A stretch of DNA of 64,000 nucleotides, from contig JAHBUQ010000001.1 of the NCBI GenBank assembly GCA_019637995.1, forward strand, positions 620,001-684,000. The letters are read 5' to 3'. Source of the DNA: Ignavibacteriota bacterium. GTDB taxonomy: Bacteria > Bacteroidota > Ignavibacteria > Kapaibacteriales > UBA2268. The translations under genes were made by a program, and so were the position numbers. Shown in pieces: positions 1-9,294 of the stretch (position 1 is its first letter; the number at the start of each line of letters is the position of its first letter). Under the pieces are notes generated by a model that searched no databases, was not told the origin of the DNA, and worked only from the letters and a program-made list of their open reading frames with translations.

Positions 1-183
1 TCTGTCCGGCTTGTTGTACGTCAGAATGGCACGGCTTTTGATGCTTTACACTTTGATTATAAACCATTTGGTGATACTTTGTGGACATCAGCAGGCACTA
101 TGAACCGTGACAACTTCGACGGGAGCACGTATGATTCTGAATCCGACTTGGATAATTACTTTAATATGGAGACTGACTTATAA
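1..183 (+). CDS. 3' end of RHS/YD-repeat-like protein (partial)
   Basis: The first 60 codons are open in frame 1 and end at TAA 181-183; the start lies outside the window. The peptide contains DYKPFGD, then FDGSTYDSESDLDNYF. This follows the order of the RHS core end (DY-PFG, then F-G--YD-E-GL-Y), where a conserved core closes a YD-repeat shell around a toxin or polymorphic tip. It stops soon after the core motif, with no long C-terminal tip. The usual R-YDP ending is degenerate here (FNMETDL). The family call rests on this short motif alone; it could be another surface protein. Confidence 0.5.
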   Translation, partial: SVRLVVRQNGTAFDALHFDYKPFGDTLWTSAGTMNRDNFDGSTYDSESDLDNYFNMETDL

Positions 184-319
184 ATATTTGGCTAAAAGAT
201 GTGAAATCAGTTGGTTACTAAATAAGTATTTTATCAATTTATTTGTATTTAGAATTGAATTCTTTTTTAGAAGTATATTAATTTGAATACTCTCCACAAC
301 ATAAATTTCATATAACCAC

Positions 320-352
320 AAAAAAAATGCCACACCCAATAGGTATGGCACT
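320..352 (-). terminator. Rho-independent terminator of pepD
   Basis: A 9-bp inverted repeat with one mismatch (328-336 with 342-350, TGCCACACC/GGTATGGCA, loop CAATA) is flanked on its left by seven A, which read as a U-tract on the minus strand. It lies 30 bp beyond the stop of the dipeptidase gene. Confidence 0.75.
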
Positions 353-378
353 TAAATAAAACTTAATATAAACTAAAT

Positions 379-1842
379 TTAAGCTTTAACAGGTATTTCA
401 GCCAAAATAGCTTTCAATAAATTCCAGCAGTTTTCAGTTGTTGGAATATTAATTTTTTCATCAGGTGAATGAACATCTTTCAGAGTCGGACCGAATGAAA
501 GCATATCCATACCTGGATATTTTTCGCCTACAAGACCGCATTCCAACCCTGCGTGAATTGCTTCAATGTGTACTTCTTTACCGAATAATCTCTTGTAAAC
601 TTCTTTTGCTTCCTGCAGAATCGGAGAATTTACATTCGGTTCCCAAGCAGGATATCCATCGCCGAACTTAACTTCAGCACCACCGAGTTTGAATGCAGTT
701 GCAACCATTGCAACCATATCCTGTTTTTCAGATTCAACTGAAGAACGCTGACTTGTTAGTACTTCCACAGTATTTTCTTTGGTTTCTACTATTGCAAAGT
801 TAGTTGATGTCTGAACCAAACCCGCAATATCCGGACTCATTCTGTAAACTCCGTGTGGCATAACATAGAATGAATTTATCAAATTAGTTTGAAATTCTTT
901 TGTCATTACTCTTGTAGGAGTATCACAAGCAGTAGCAAAAATCGAAAGATTTGGCTCTTTTGAACCGTATTCTTTTTTGTATTGAGCTTCAAATTCTTTT
1001 ACATAAACATTGAATGCATCAACATCAGAATTTGCAACTGTAATAGTAGCAAAACCTTCTCGAGGAATAGCATTGTGCTTGTTACCTGAATTGAAATCAG
1101 ACAAATGTATATCAAAATTGTTATTCAGATTCCAGAGAAGTCTGTTTATAAATTTTGCAGCATTACCTCTGCCATCATGAATTTCGATGCCTGAGTGACC
1201 GCCTTTAAGACCTTTCACGGTAAGCTTGAATGCAGTAGAATTTGCCGGAACAGCAGCAGCCTGATAAGCAAAAATACCACGAGTATTCATTCCGCCTGCA
1301 CAGCCGATTGTAAATGAGCCGTCTTCTTCTGAGTCAAGATTGATAAGAATTTCAGCTTTCAAAAGGTCTTTGCCTAACTGAATTGCTCCTGTCAAACCAG
1401 TTTCTTCATCAAGTGTGCAAAGAAGTTCGATATCAGGGTGGGGGACATCATTTGATGCAAGTACTGCCATACCCATAGCAACACCAACACCATTATCAGC
1501 ACCTAATGTAGTGCCCCGTGCTTTTACCCAGTCGCCGTCAATATAGCACTGGATTGGGTCATTATCAAAATCAAATTCTACATCTGAATTCTTCTCGCAA
1601 ACCATATCAATATGTCCTTGAATACATACAGGTTTACGGTTTTCCATACCAGGTGTGGCAGGTTTACGAACAACGAAATTTCCGATTGCATCATGTTGTA
1701 TTTCAAATCCCATATCTTTAGCCCAGCCTTTGATATAGGCTGCGATTTTTTCCTCATGCTTTGAAGGTCTTGGATACTGACATATTTCTTCGAAATAATG
1801 CCATACGATTTCGGGTTTTATACCCGCAAGTGCTTTAGCCAT
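379..1842 (-). CDS. pepD: Aminoacyl-histidine dipeptidase (Xaa-His dipeptidase), M20 family
   Basis: A 487-residue cytosolic metallodipeptidase, the usual length for PepD, which hydrolyses beta-Ala-His and other Xaa-His dipeptides. The two-zinc M20 site is visible: HIDMVCE (H77, D79), GADNGVG (D116), LDEETG (catalytic E146, metal E147), LDSEEDG (D170) and a C-terminal VHSPDE histidine. A lid/dimerisation domain with GGHSGIEI lies between the two halves of the catalytic domain. There is no signal peptide. The gene begins 5 bp after the PqqD-like gene, so the two are probably co-transcribed, and it ends at a good terminator. The family call is secure; the preferred substrate is inferred. Confidence 0.93.
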   Translation of the reverse strand: MAKALAGIKPEIVWHYFEEICQYPRPSKHEEKIAAYIKGWAKDMGFEIQHDAIGNFVVRKPATPGMENRKPVCIQGHIDMVCEKNSDVEFDFDNDPIQCYIDGDWVKARGTTLGADNGVGVAMGMAVLASNDVPHPDIELLCTLDEETGLTGAIQLGKDLLKAEILINLDSEEDGSFTIGCAGGMNTRGIFAYQAAAVPANSTAFKLTVKGLKGGHSGIEIHDGRGNAAKFINRLLWNLNNNFDIHLSDFNSGNKHNAIPREGFATITVANSDVDAFNVYVKEFEAQYKKEYGSKEPNLSIFATACDTPTRVMTKEFQTNLINSFYVMPHGVYRMSPDIAGLVQTSTNFAIVETKENTVEVLTSQRSSVESEKQDMVAMVATAFKLGGAEVKFGDGYPAWEPNVNSPILQEAKEVYKRLFGKEVHIEAIHAGLECGLVGEKYPGMDMLSFGPTLKDVHSPDEKINIPTTENCWNLLKAILAEIPVKA

Positions 1843-1847
1843 ATTTT

Positions 1848-2216
1848 TTAATCCTTATTAAACTCTTTAAAATTAATAAAACCGTTTCTATGTAAGTAAG
1901 AAAGGAAAAGTGTTACTCTTTGTTGTGCCGGCTGAATTTTGTCTCCCAAACTCGAATCAAGAAGGTTTATGATTTCACCAACTTTTCGTTTTCCGTCTAT
2001 TTCGAGCCAAGCTGCTGAGCCGAGCTCGTCGAGATTTGCGCGAATATAGGGATTTTTCAGCTTTGGTTGTAAAATCTTTCCTAAAATCTTATCAGTAAAT
2101 CTCGGTACAAGCACATCAATCAGACCATCTTCCTTCAGGCTGTGATTGTATTTCCTGTAGGGAGTTAAATCCAAATAATTCATTTCTGTGTTTTTACTTT
2201 TACTGAAAAGTTTCAT
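1848..2216 (-). CDS. PqqD-family small protein (RRE-like winged helix)
   Basis: 122 residues. The part from about 60 to 117 (LDELGSAAWLEIDG, GEIINLL, then QRVTLFLSYLHRNGFI) fits the PqqD fold, a small winged helix. In PQQ and RiPP pathways this fold binds the precursor peptide and presents it to a modifying enzyme. The first 55 residues are an extension I do not recognise. No radical-SAM enzyme, precursor peptide or other RiPP gene is nearby; the only partner is the dipeptidase 5 bp downstream. Stand-alone PqqD proteins are common in Bacteroidota and their role is unknown, so no function is claimed beyond the fold. Confidence 0.7.
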   Translation of the reverse strand: MKLFSKSKNTEMNYLDLTPYRKYNHSLKEDGLIDVLVPRFTDKILGKILQPKLKNPYIRANLDELGSAAWLEIDGKRKVGEIINLLDSSLGDKIQPAQQRVTLFLSYLHRNGFINFKEFNKD

Positions 2217-2333
2217 AGGAAAAAATATTTTAAAATTGTTGCATTTATTATTGCAATTTACAAAAATTTATTGAAACTATCAATAAAAAAAGGAAATTCT
2301 ACAAAAATTGCTATAAAATAATTATTAATTCTG

Positions 2334-3167
2334 TCAGTTCCATATAGAAATATATCCGAAATTATCTATAATTCTCTGAGCTGATGGACTCATAGTCCAA
2401 TCTATGAACTTCTTAACTTCTCCACCCGGACTTTTCACTGTATAAAAATATAAATATCTGACAATTGGATAAGTATCATTTTTTACGTTTGCTTCCGTAG
2501 GTTCAATACCATTAATTTTCATTAGTCGGACACCTTCCTGATATCCAATTCCACCAAAGCCAATAGCATTTCTATCTTTAATTATTGCATTAAGTACACT
2601 TTGAGTTGAATTACTTGACAAAGCATTATCACAAAATTCTTCGTCAAGCAATATATGTGACTTGAAATATTCATAAGTTCCAGATTGGGGTGTTCGTATT
2701 ACAGTGGAGATAATGTCCTCTCTACCACCAAATTCAGACCATTTAACAGATTTGCAGGTAAATATTTTTTTTACATCATCAAGCGACAGACTTTCAACAG
2801 GATTATACCAATTATTATATATACTGAGGGCATCTTTTGCGATTAAATATGACATGCCAATGGCTGAGTAATTATCAGCTAAGGTTTTCACCTCATCCGA
2901 ACGAATATTTCTTGAAGATATGCAAATATCTGCATTACCGTTTTGTAGTGCCTCAAATCCGGCGGATGAGCCGCCTCCTTTAACATGTAAGACGATTCCG
3001 GGATTCAGCTTCATATACTCACTTGCAAGTCTGATTGTTAGGTAGTACATAGTGTCCGAGCCAGCAATGCTTATTTCATTGGGCTTCTTGTCGCTTGTAA
3101 TGCAGGAATTGATTGTTAGAGCAATCAATAATGTTTGTATCAGCAAGTGAAAATTATCTTTTCTCAT
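2334..3167 (-). CDS. PstS-like phosphate-binding lipoprotein
   Basis: A 277-residue periplasmic binding protein of the phosphate (PstS/PBP-like) family. An N-terminal hydrophobic segment ends in INSC (Cys22), a plausible lipobox, so it is probably a lipoprotein. Phosphate-pocket motifs are present: GSDTM (36-40), GGGSSAG (64-70), SSR (84-86) and R157 followed by SGT (161-163). The start lies inside the end of the upstream M28 peptidase gene (14-bp overlap), so the two are likely translated together. No pstC, pstA, pstB or phoU is in the window. It may feed a Pst transporter elsewhere, or act as a phosphate sensor or scavenger. Confidence 0.82.
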   Translation of the reverse strand: MRKDNFHLLIQTLLIALTINSCITSDKKPNEISIAGSDTMYYLTIRLASEYMKLNPGIVLHVKGGGSSAGFEALQNGNADICISSRNIRSDEVKTLADNYSAIGMSYLIAKDALSIYNNWYNPVESLSLDDVKKIFTCKSVKWSEFGGREDIISTVIRTPQSGTYEYFKSHILLDEEFCDNALSSNSTQSVLNAIIKDRNAIGFGGIGYQEGVRLMKINGIEPTEANVKNDTYPIVRYLYFYTVKSPGGEVKKFIDWTMSPSAQRIIDNFGYISIWN

Positions 3168-4890
3168 TTTTTAATTTTATTCTTTCGTAATAATAATTAG
3201 TCCATTCAGCCCATTCAGGCTCAGTTTCTGACATAGCAACTGTAGCAATCAGGTTCATAAGTAAATGTGTGTGTTGAACAGCTGCGTGCCAATTTATCAA
3301 AATATCAGTATCATCAAAAGGTGTATGATAAAATCCTGCCATATATTCAACAAGTCTGAATATACCATAATCTCGACTCACATTTTTATAGTGTGTGCCA
3401 TCCATTACCATCATTCCCGGAATTCCTGCAGAAGCAAAAGCAATCTGGTCTGATCGGTTGAAACTCTCTATTTCAATAAACTCTTGTGGAAATTCTTCTA
3501 AATATAAATTCATATTCCGGGCTGTGGTTCTTAATATTGTATCAAGCTCCGATAGTTTCGAGCCAATACCGACTACAGAATTGAAATTATCAATGAATGC
3601 CATACCATCAATGTTAATATTAGCTATAGTTTTATATAAAGGAAAAGCAGGATAATTCAAATAATGAAGCGAGCCCAAAAGCCCTTTTTCTTCAGCAGTA
3701 GTAAGCATAAAAACAACACTTCTTAGTGGCTTGGCTTCTGACTTTTGCATAATTCTTGCAATCTCTAAGAGCGATGAAACTCCCATTGCATTATCAAGCA
3801 TACCATTATAAATCGAATCACCTCTAATCGCAGGTCCTATACCAAGATGGTCATAATGAGCTGTTACTATTACACAGGTTTGTTTTAATTTTGAGTCGCT
3901 TCCTTCAAGATAACCAATAATATTAGGAGAGAAAAATATTCTGTCTTTATAAAAGCCTCTGAAAGTCATTTTACTTTTCATTTCAAATGAAATCAGTTTA
4001 TTCTCAAAGAACATTTTGCTTAAAGTTTCATAATCATATTTTTCATAAGCAAAAAGTTTACTTGCAATTTCAGGCTGAATCAGTAAAGTAAGAATATCTG
4101 ATGGCGAATAAGCAAGAGAAAGCTCTGGGAATGAATATTCATATACCGTTTTTGTCCATTCTTCGTAATCGAAATCTATAGGATTTGGAATAATGATACA
4201 GGCTTTTGCTCCCTGAGCGAGAGCTGTACGTTGTTTGATGTCTATATTACTATGTTTCGTTGCAATATTACCCATGAAATAAATATCATCATCAGATTCC
4301 GGTTCTCCGGAGTAACAAACTACTATTTTATTCAAAACATTTATATTGCGGTAATCATTATAATCATATTCAGGAGCTGAAATACCAAATCCTGCAAATA
4401 CCATCTCAACAGGCTTTGGAATTATTGTTCCGCTGCCGGTTTTATGAACCAGATACTCAAAGTTAATTTCAGGAAGAATTGTATCAACAGAATTATATAG
4501 TTCTAATACTGATTCAGGCTGAACAGTAATTTCATGTAAAGGTACGTTTTGCTCAAAATTTTCATATCCGGGAAATTGTTTTAGTCCAATTTCGCCAAAT
4601 TTAGCTGCAAGATAATCTGCTGCAATAAAACCTCCCTTTTGTCCGGTACCTCTGCCCCAAAATTCATCGGCAGCCAATTCGTATGCAACTTTCCTTAGAT
4701 TTTCTCTATCAGGTTTTTGATTATAATACAAATTGTACTGACCATAAGATGAAATAACAGTAAATATGCACAATATAATAATATAATAATATAAGTCGAA
4801 CTTTATCAAATTTCTTGCGTAATAAAATAATATTAAAAAATTGGAAAAATTAACAAAGCAAAATAACGATTTGAAATGAAAAATTATCAT
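3154..4890 (-). CDS. Secreted M28 zinc aminopeptidase with PA domain
   Basis: The frame is 578 codons from the ATG at 4890. The first 27 residues look unlike a signal peptide; a TTG at 4807-4809 (residue 28) would give a clean export signal (LIKFDLYYYIIILCIF), so the true start is uncertain. A PA-like insert spans roughly 160-290. The catalytic M28 core follows with HYDHLG (H345, D347), LDNAMG (D366) and TAEEKG (E400, E401), the set expected for a co-catalytic zinc aminopeptidase. It is probably periplasmic or outer-membrane associated and removes N-terminal residues from peptides. Its 3' end overlaps the PstS-like gene. Confidence 0.85.
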   Translation of the reverse strand: MIIFHFKSLFCFVNFSNFLILFYYARNLIKFDLYYYIIILCIFTVISSYGQYNLYYNQKPDRENLRKVAYELAADEFWGRGTGQKGGFIAADYLAAKFGEIGLKQFPGYENFEQNVPLHEITVQPESVLELYNSVDTILPEINFEYLVHKTGSGTIIPKPVEMVFAGFGISAPEYDYNDYRNINVLNKIVVCYSGEPESDDDIYFMGNIATKHSNIDIKQRTALAQGAKACIIIPNPIDFDYEEWTKTVYEYSFPELSLAYSPSDILTLLIQPEIASKLFAYEKYDYETLSKMFFENKLISFEMKSKMTFRGFYKDRIFFSPNIIGYLEGSDSKLKQTCVIVTAHYDHLGIGPAIRGDSIYNGMLDNAMGVSSLLEIARIMQKSEAKPLRSVVFMLTTAEEKGLLGSLHYLNYPAFPLYKTIANINIDGMAFIDNFNSVVGIGSKLSELDTILRTTARNMNLYLEEFPQEFIEIESFNRSDQIAFASAGIPGMMVMDGTHYKNVSRDYGIFRLVEYMAGFYHTPFDDTDILINWHAAVQHTHLLMNLIATVAMSETEPEWAEWTNYYYERIKLKNEKR

Positions 4891-4980
4891 TATTTTTTTA
4901 ATTTTAGCTGAAAATTTGTTAATTTTATTTTTTTTGAAAATGTTTTTTTATAAAACTTCTAAAATTTAAGGATTTTTAAA

Positions 4981-6864
4981 ATGATGAATTACTTAAAAAC
5001 GTTCTTTATTGTATTATTTTTATTATCAATAGGAATATTTAGTCAAATGCTTAATGCACAAAATGAGCTACCTGAAAGAAAGGATGTAGCCGACAAATAC
5101 AAATGGAATATCACGGATATATTCAAAAGTGCCGCTGATTGGAACAAAGAATACTCTTCACTTGAAAATGATGTCAAAAAGTTTACTTCTTACAAAGGCA
5201 AAATTTCAAAATCAGCTAAAGAGCTTCACTCATATCTTGAATATTCAAGTGAAATTGGCAAAAGATTTTCAAGAGCTTACCTTTATGCTTCTTTAGGTCG
5301 CGATACTGACCTTATAAGCAGCGATTTTCAGGTTATGTTCGAGAAAATGCAGAAACTTGGTGCTGAATTATCATCTCTGCAATCATTTGCAACACCCGAA
5401 ATCCTCTCAATAAGTGAGAGTGATTTCCTGAAATTTTTGAAAGATGAGCCAAAACTCAAAGCTTATGAGCATGAACTCAAAGGCATTTTCAAAATGAAAC
5501 CTCATACCTTGACAGCCGACGAAGAAAATTTGATTGCCAAATTAAGTCCGATTTCGCAAATTCCAAATAACACATATTCTATTCTTAATGATGCTGAACT
5601 TCCATTTCCTTCAATTCAACTCGCTGACGGAAGTGAAGTTAAATTATCACACGGCAGATACAGAGCTGCTTTGTATGCACTCGATAGAGACTACAGAAAG
5701 GCTGTTTATAAAGGAACTTACGAACCTTATAATGCCTTGAAAGGCACTTTCGCTGCTTTATATAATGGCAGATTAAAAACAAGAATCATCAATTCTGAAA
5801 TCAGAAACTACAAAAGCCCAATTGAAGCTGCTTTATCCGGTAATGATATACCTGTTTCAGTTTACGAAAATTTGGTTAATGTCACCAATGAAAACCTCAA
5901 GACTCTTCACCGTTGGGCATCTATCAAAAAACGCGCTTTGAAACTTGATGAACTTCATCCTTACGACACTTATGTTACTCTATTCCCTTCAACTCAGAAA
6001 GAATATACTTATGATGAAGCAGTCGAAATTTCGCTGAAAGCACTTGCTCCACTTGGTAAGGAATATGTTGATGCTGTAAAATTCGGCTTTGATAACCGCT
6101 GGATTGATGTTTACGAAACTAAAAATAAAAGAAGCGGAGCATATTCAAATAGTTCAGGAGCAGGACCTCATCCGTTTATTCTATTGAACTGGAATAATAC
6201 TCTTGATGACGTTTTCACACTTGTTCATGAAATCGGTCATAATATGCATTCTTTCTTTTCCGAAAAGAATCAGCCTTTCCACTATGCTGGATATTCAATA
6301 TTTGTAGCTGAAGTAGCATCAATTACAAACGAAGCTCTTTTACTCGATTATTTAGTGGAAAATGCTGAAAGTAAAGAGGAAAAAATGGCTTTACTGGAGA
6401 AATTCTTAACAGGTGCTCAGGCAACTTTCTTCCGTCAAACAAGATTTGCTGAATTTGAGAAAGAAACTCACGACAGAGGTCTAAAGGGAGAGGTATTAAC
6501 AGAGCCTGCTCTTACAAAAATTTTCGCAGATATGTACCAAAAATATTGGGGTCCTGAAATGGTAACCGATTACGAAGAGGGGCTTTCATGGGCGAGAGTA
6601 CATCATTTAGTCAAGTACAATTTCTATGTTTACCAGTATGCTACCGGATTCGCTGCAGCTCAGGCACTTGCAGAACAAATCAAAAATGAAGGCAAACCTG
6701 CTATTGACAGATATCTTGGATTCTTGAGTTCTGGAAGCTCTGATTATCCATTGAATGTTCTCAATAAAGCTGGAGTGGATATGAGTACAAAAGCACCGAT
6801 AGAAGCGACAATTTCAAGAATCAATAAATATCTTGATGAACTTGAAAAATTGATGAGCGAATAG
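4981..6864 (+). CDS. pepF: Oligoendopeptidase F (M3 family), exported
   Basis: 627 residues beginning with a signal peptide (hydrophobic stretch ending SQMLNAQ), followed by the N-terminal PepF lobe and the M3 catalytic domain. The zinc site HEIGH is at 416-420, inside LVHEIGHNMHSFF, and the third ligand lies in the following FVAEVASITNEALL helix. M3 enzymes cleave short oligopeptides inside a closed cavity; many are cytosolic, so the signal peptide points to a periplasmic form. The gene is divergent from the M28 peptidase, with 90 bp of very AT-rich DNA between the two starts, and ends at a strong terminator. Confidence 0.93.
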   Translation: MMNYLKTFFIVLFLLSIGIFSQMLNAQNELPERKDVADKYKWNITDIFKSAADWNKEYSSLENDVKKFTSYKGKISKSAKELHSYLEYSSEIGKRFSRAYLYASLGRDTDLISSDFQVMFEKMQKLGAELSSLQSFATPEILSISESDFLKFLKDEPKLKAYEHELKGIFKMKPHTLTADEENLIAKLSPISQIPNNTYSILNDAELPFPSIQLADGSEVKLSHGRYRAALYALDRDYRKAVYKGTYEPYNALKGTFAALYNGRLKTRIINSEIRNYKSPIEAALSGNDIPVSVYENLVNVTNENLKTLHRWASIKKRALKLDELHPYDTYVTLFPSTQKEYTYDEAVEISLKALAPLGKEYVDAVKFGFDNRWIDVYETKNKRSGAYSNSSGAGPHPFILLNWNNTLDDVFTLVHEIGHNMHSFFSEKNQPFHYAGYSIFVAEVASITNEALLLDYLVENAESKEEKMALLEKFLTGAQATFFRQTRFAEFEKETHDRGLKGEVLTEPALTKIFADMYQKYWGPEMVTDYEEGLSWARVHHLVKYNFYVYQYATGFAAAQALAEQIKNEGKPAIDRYLGFLSSGSSDYPLNVLNKAGVDMSTKAPIEATISRINKYLDELEKLMSE

Positions 6865-6902
6865 AAAAATTGAGTGTTTAGTTAGATGTTGATTCAATAT
6901 TA

Positions 6903-6931
6903 AAAAGGCTGAGTGTTTTTCTCAGCCTTTT
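6903..6931 (+). terminator. Rho-independent terminator of pepF
   Basis: A perfect 11-bp stem (6903-6913 with 6921-6931, AAAAGGCTGAG/CTCAGCCTTTT) has a 7-nt loop and ends in T residues. It starts 39 bp after the pepF stop. The A/T symmetry could also let it act on minus-strand transcripts. Confidence 0.85.
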
Positions 6932-7179
6932 GTATTTTTGACGGTGTAAGGATTTCGAGCCTGACAGAACTATATGTCTTTTCTTGAAATAGATTGACAG
7001 AAAAAAGTAGAAAAAGCTATAAATAACAAAAAATCTCAAGTGTTTTTGAGTTATTTCCATCTCTAAATATAATGAATAAATCTTGCATTATCAAACTGAA
7101 ACATTCGTCTGCTGCTTAGAATGGCAAATAGTATTTTATGCTGAATCTCAAAAAAGTGTTAACATTGTCAGCAAAAAAT
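6932..7179. other. Intergenic stretch without recognisable genes
   Basis: Together with the terminator before it, this makes a gap of about 315 bp between two convergent genes. I see no gene or RNA in it. A 60-codon minus-strand frame covers part of it, but that frame runs through the terminator and has no recognisable composition or motif. Confidence 0.5.
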
Positions 7180-9069
7180 TTATTTTAGTATAACTTCTTC
7201 TATAAACTCAAGAGTCTCAGGATTGAAGACACGTAAAGTTACATTTTTTCCATCTATATTGAAAAAGCAAATTATGTGTTCAGAAGTGAAGAATTCAACC
7301 TTATCAGACCAAGGCATATTTTCTTGACCGTAGTATGGAGCTCCTGCAGCACCATTAACTATTTGCCAGACAGGATTTTTAATCTTAAGCTTATCTTTTT
7401 CCCATTCATCCGGATATCTCTGCATATCCTGACTGATTAACATTCTTGAATAATTATGCTCGTCGCCTGTAAGCAATGCAACAACTTTTGAACTTTTATT
7501 GCATATTATATCCAGAAATTCATCTCTTCGCTCGATAATTCCTTTTTCAGCATAAACCCCAAATAAATATGGTCTTGCATCATTTTTGCCATTATACCAC
7601 ATAGCATCATAACTGTGCCCGCCATTTGGAAATGCCGGTGTATGAATAGTCACAAAAATATGGTCAATATAATTGTCTTTTTCATACATTTCTATAACTT
7701 TTTCGAGCCATTCAAGTTGATTGTCCATAATATAGCTGTGCGGGTTACCACCAATAAATTTCAATGCTTTAGACGATGCAGCGTATAAATAATCTGAATT
7801 TAATACAATCATCGCTGTATTTCCATAATAATAATGATATACCTGGTCATCATATTTAGGGAAATCAGCATTATTGGGGTTAATATCATATTTTGAGTTA
7901 TCTTCTGATGCAGGTCCATTCTTGAAATTGCTGAAACATTCGCTGAAAGCTGATTCAGAAGAATTTGATTCAAATGGAAAAGCGTTTATGCTTATACCAT
8001 AGTTTGAGCCGTCATCAAAATTATAAAGGATGTTTTCGTGATTTCCCATACCGGTGTAAAATGGTAAAAACGCTGCATAAGGCTCAATCGCTCTTTTCCA
8101 GTTTGAATACTGGAGTAAAGTTTCGTCGTAAGAAGTCAAATATCCGGTAATCAAATCACCTGTAAATTGGAAAAATTTTACATCATTAGCAAGAGCCAGA
8201 GCTGCACTTTTTTTCATAATATATGCATTGACTCCATTAAGGTCTCGCTCACCACCACCAAATCCACTACGACTGTCGCTCGAAAATGCAAAACTAAAAG
8301 GGGATTTATCACCTTTTGGTGGTGTCGTATTGAAACTATATGTTTCAGTAAAATCATCAATTATTATTTTATATGAATATTTTGTATTTGGCTTTAGTCC
8401 GGTAATATTGATTTCATGGTTATCTGTATGTACTGAACCCTTAATAAGTTTGCCGTCTATTTCTATTGTGGGAATTAATGTAGCATTTGTTCGGAATGTT
8501 ACAACGGCTGAATTCTCAGTTACCTGATTGATAAATGGTCCTTCAGTAATGTGATTTACCACAAAGAAAGGTCCTTTTCCAGTGAAATTTAATTTTCCGT
8601 CATACAATATTCTACCATGCTCATTCACAAGCCTGTAGCCAATTTTACCGTTTCCTGTTTTTTGCCAGTTAGCTATATCCTTAATACCTGATAAGTATGA
8701 AATAATATCAATATCACATTTGCCTGAAATAACATCAACTGATTTATTTAAATATATAGGATATTTGAATTTGCTGTTGTTTATCTGATATAATCCAAAA
8801 TATAGCTTGCCGTTGATTTTTTCGCTTTCAAAATTAAACTTAAAACCCTTTTCTGTTCCGGTTGCAGGATTTTTGATGTTATTATAAGTTATCAAAGGCT
8901 CATATTCTCTACTTTTCAGAATTTGATTTGTTTCAGGGTGAACAAATTCAAGTATGCCATTATTGAATTGAATGTTTATGTACAAACCTGGAATTGCAAT
9001 TTCCTGACTGTAATTTTGATAAATGAATGAAAAAAGCGAGATAAGACATATTACTTGAAATTTTGACAT
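7180..9069 (-). CDS. Secreted calcineurin-like metallophosphoesterase with fibronectin-like domain
   Basis: 629 residues with a signal peptide (first 21 residues, ending NYSQ). The first 170 residues are unassigned. A fibronectin-III-like domain spans about 177-250 (GLKPNTKYSYKI), an arrangement seen in purple acid phosphatases. The phosphoesterase domain then shows SSDSR (D265), GDLITG (D305), GNHE (342-345), a later TIHTPAF and GDEHNYSR, the five blocks of a two-metal site. It probably hydrolyses phosphate esters or nucleotides outside the inner membrane. There is no T9SS sorting domain. It is a single gene, and the substrate is unknown. Confidence 0.82.
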   Translation of the reverse strand: MSKFQVICLISLFSFIYQNYSQEIAIPGLYINIQFNNGILEFVHPETNQILKSREYEPLITYNNIKNPATGTEKGFKFNFESEKINGKLYFGLYQINNSKFKYPIYLNKSVDVISGKCDIDIISYLSGIKDIANWQKTGNGKIGYRLVNEHGRILYDGKLNFTGKGPFFVVNHITEGPFINQVTENSAVVTFRTNATLIPTIEIDGKLIKGSVHTDNHEINITGLKPNTKYSYKIIIDDFTETYSFNTTPPKGDKSPFSFAFSSDSRSGFGGGERDLNGVNAYIMKKSAALALANDVKFFQFTGDLITGYLTSYDETLLQYSNWKRAIEPYAAFLPFYTGMGNHENILYNFDDGSNYGISINAFPFESNSSESAFSECFSNFKNGPASEDNSKYDINPNNADFPKYDDQVYHYYYGNTAMIVLNSDYLYAASSKALKFIGGNPHSYIMDNQLEWLEKVIEMYEKDNYIDHIFVTIHTPAFPNGGHSYDAMWYNGKNDARPYLFGVYAEKGIIERRDEFLDIICNKSSKVVALLTGDEHNYSRMLISQDMQRYPDEWEKDKLKIKNPVWQIVNGAAGAPYYGQENMPWSDKVEFFTSEHIICFFNIDGKNVTLRVFNPETLEFIEEVILK

Positions 9070-9282
9070 TTTATATTCTCACTAAAATATTTGGAAAATG
9101 TTTATATAATACCTGCAAAATTACTAAAAAAATGTTAAGAATAGCTTATAGTTTGGTTAATTTTTAAAATTCAATAATTTTATTTTTTTTTAAATATGTT
9201 TTTTTGTATTTTTATAAATTAGGTTTACTGCATTTGTGATTTAAGTTTGATTAATTACAAGGACGTATTTACGGATTAATTC

Positions 9283-9289
9283 AGGAAAG
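9283..9289 (+). promoter_or_regulatory. Ribosome binding site supporting a GTG start
   Basis: AGGAAAG lies 5 nt before the GTG at 9295. This supports GTG as the start of the hybrid kinase, which has no nearby upstream ATG in frame. Confidence 0.6.
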
Positions 9290-9294
9290 CAAAA

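Noticed and set aside
6878..7060. A 60-codon minus-strand frame after pepF
   Set aside because: It runs through a strong terminator stem, has no recognisable motif or signal, and lies in a convergent gap.
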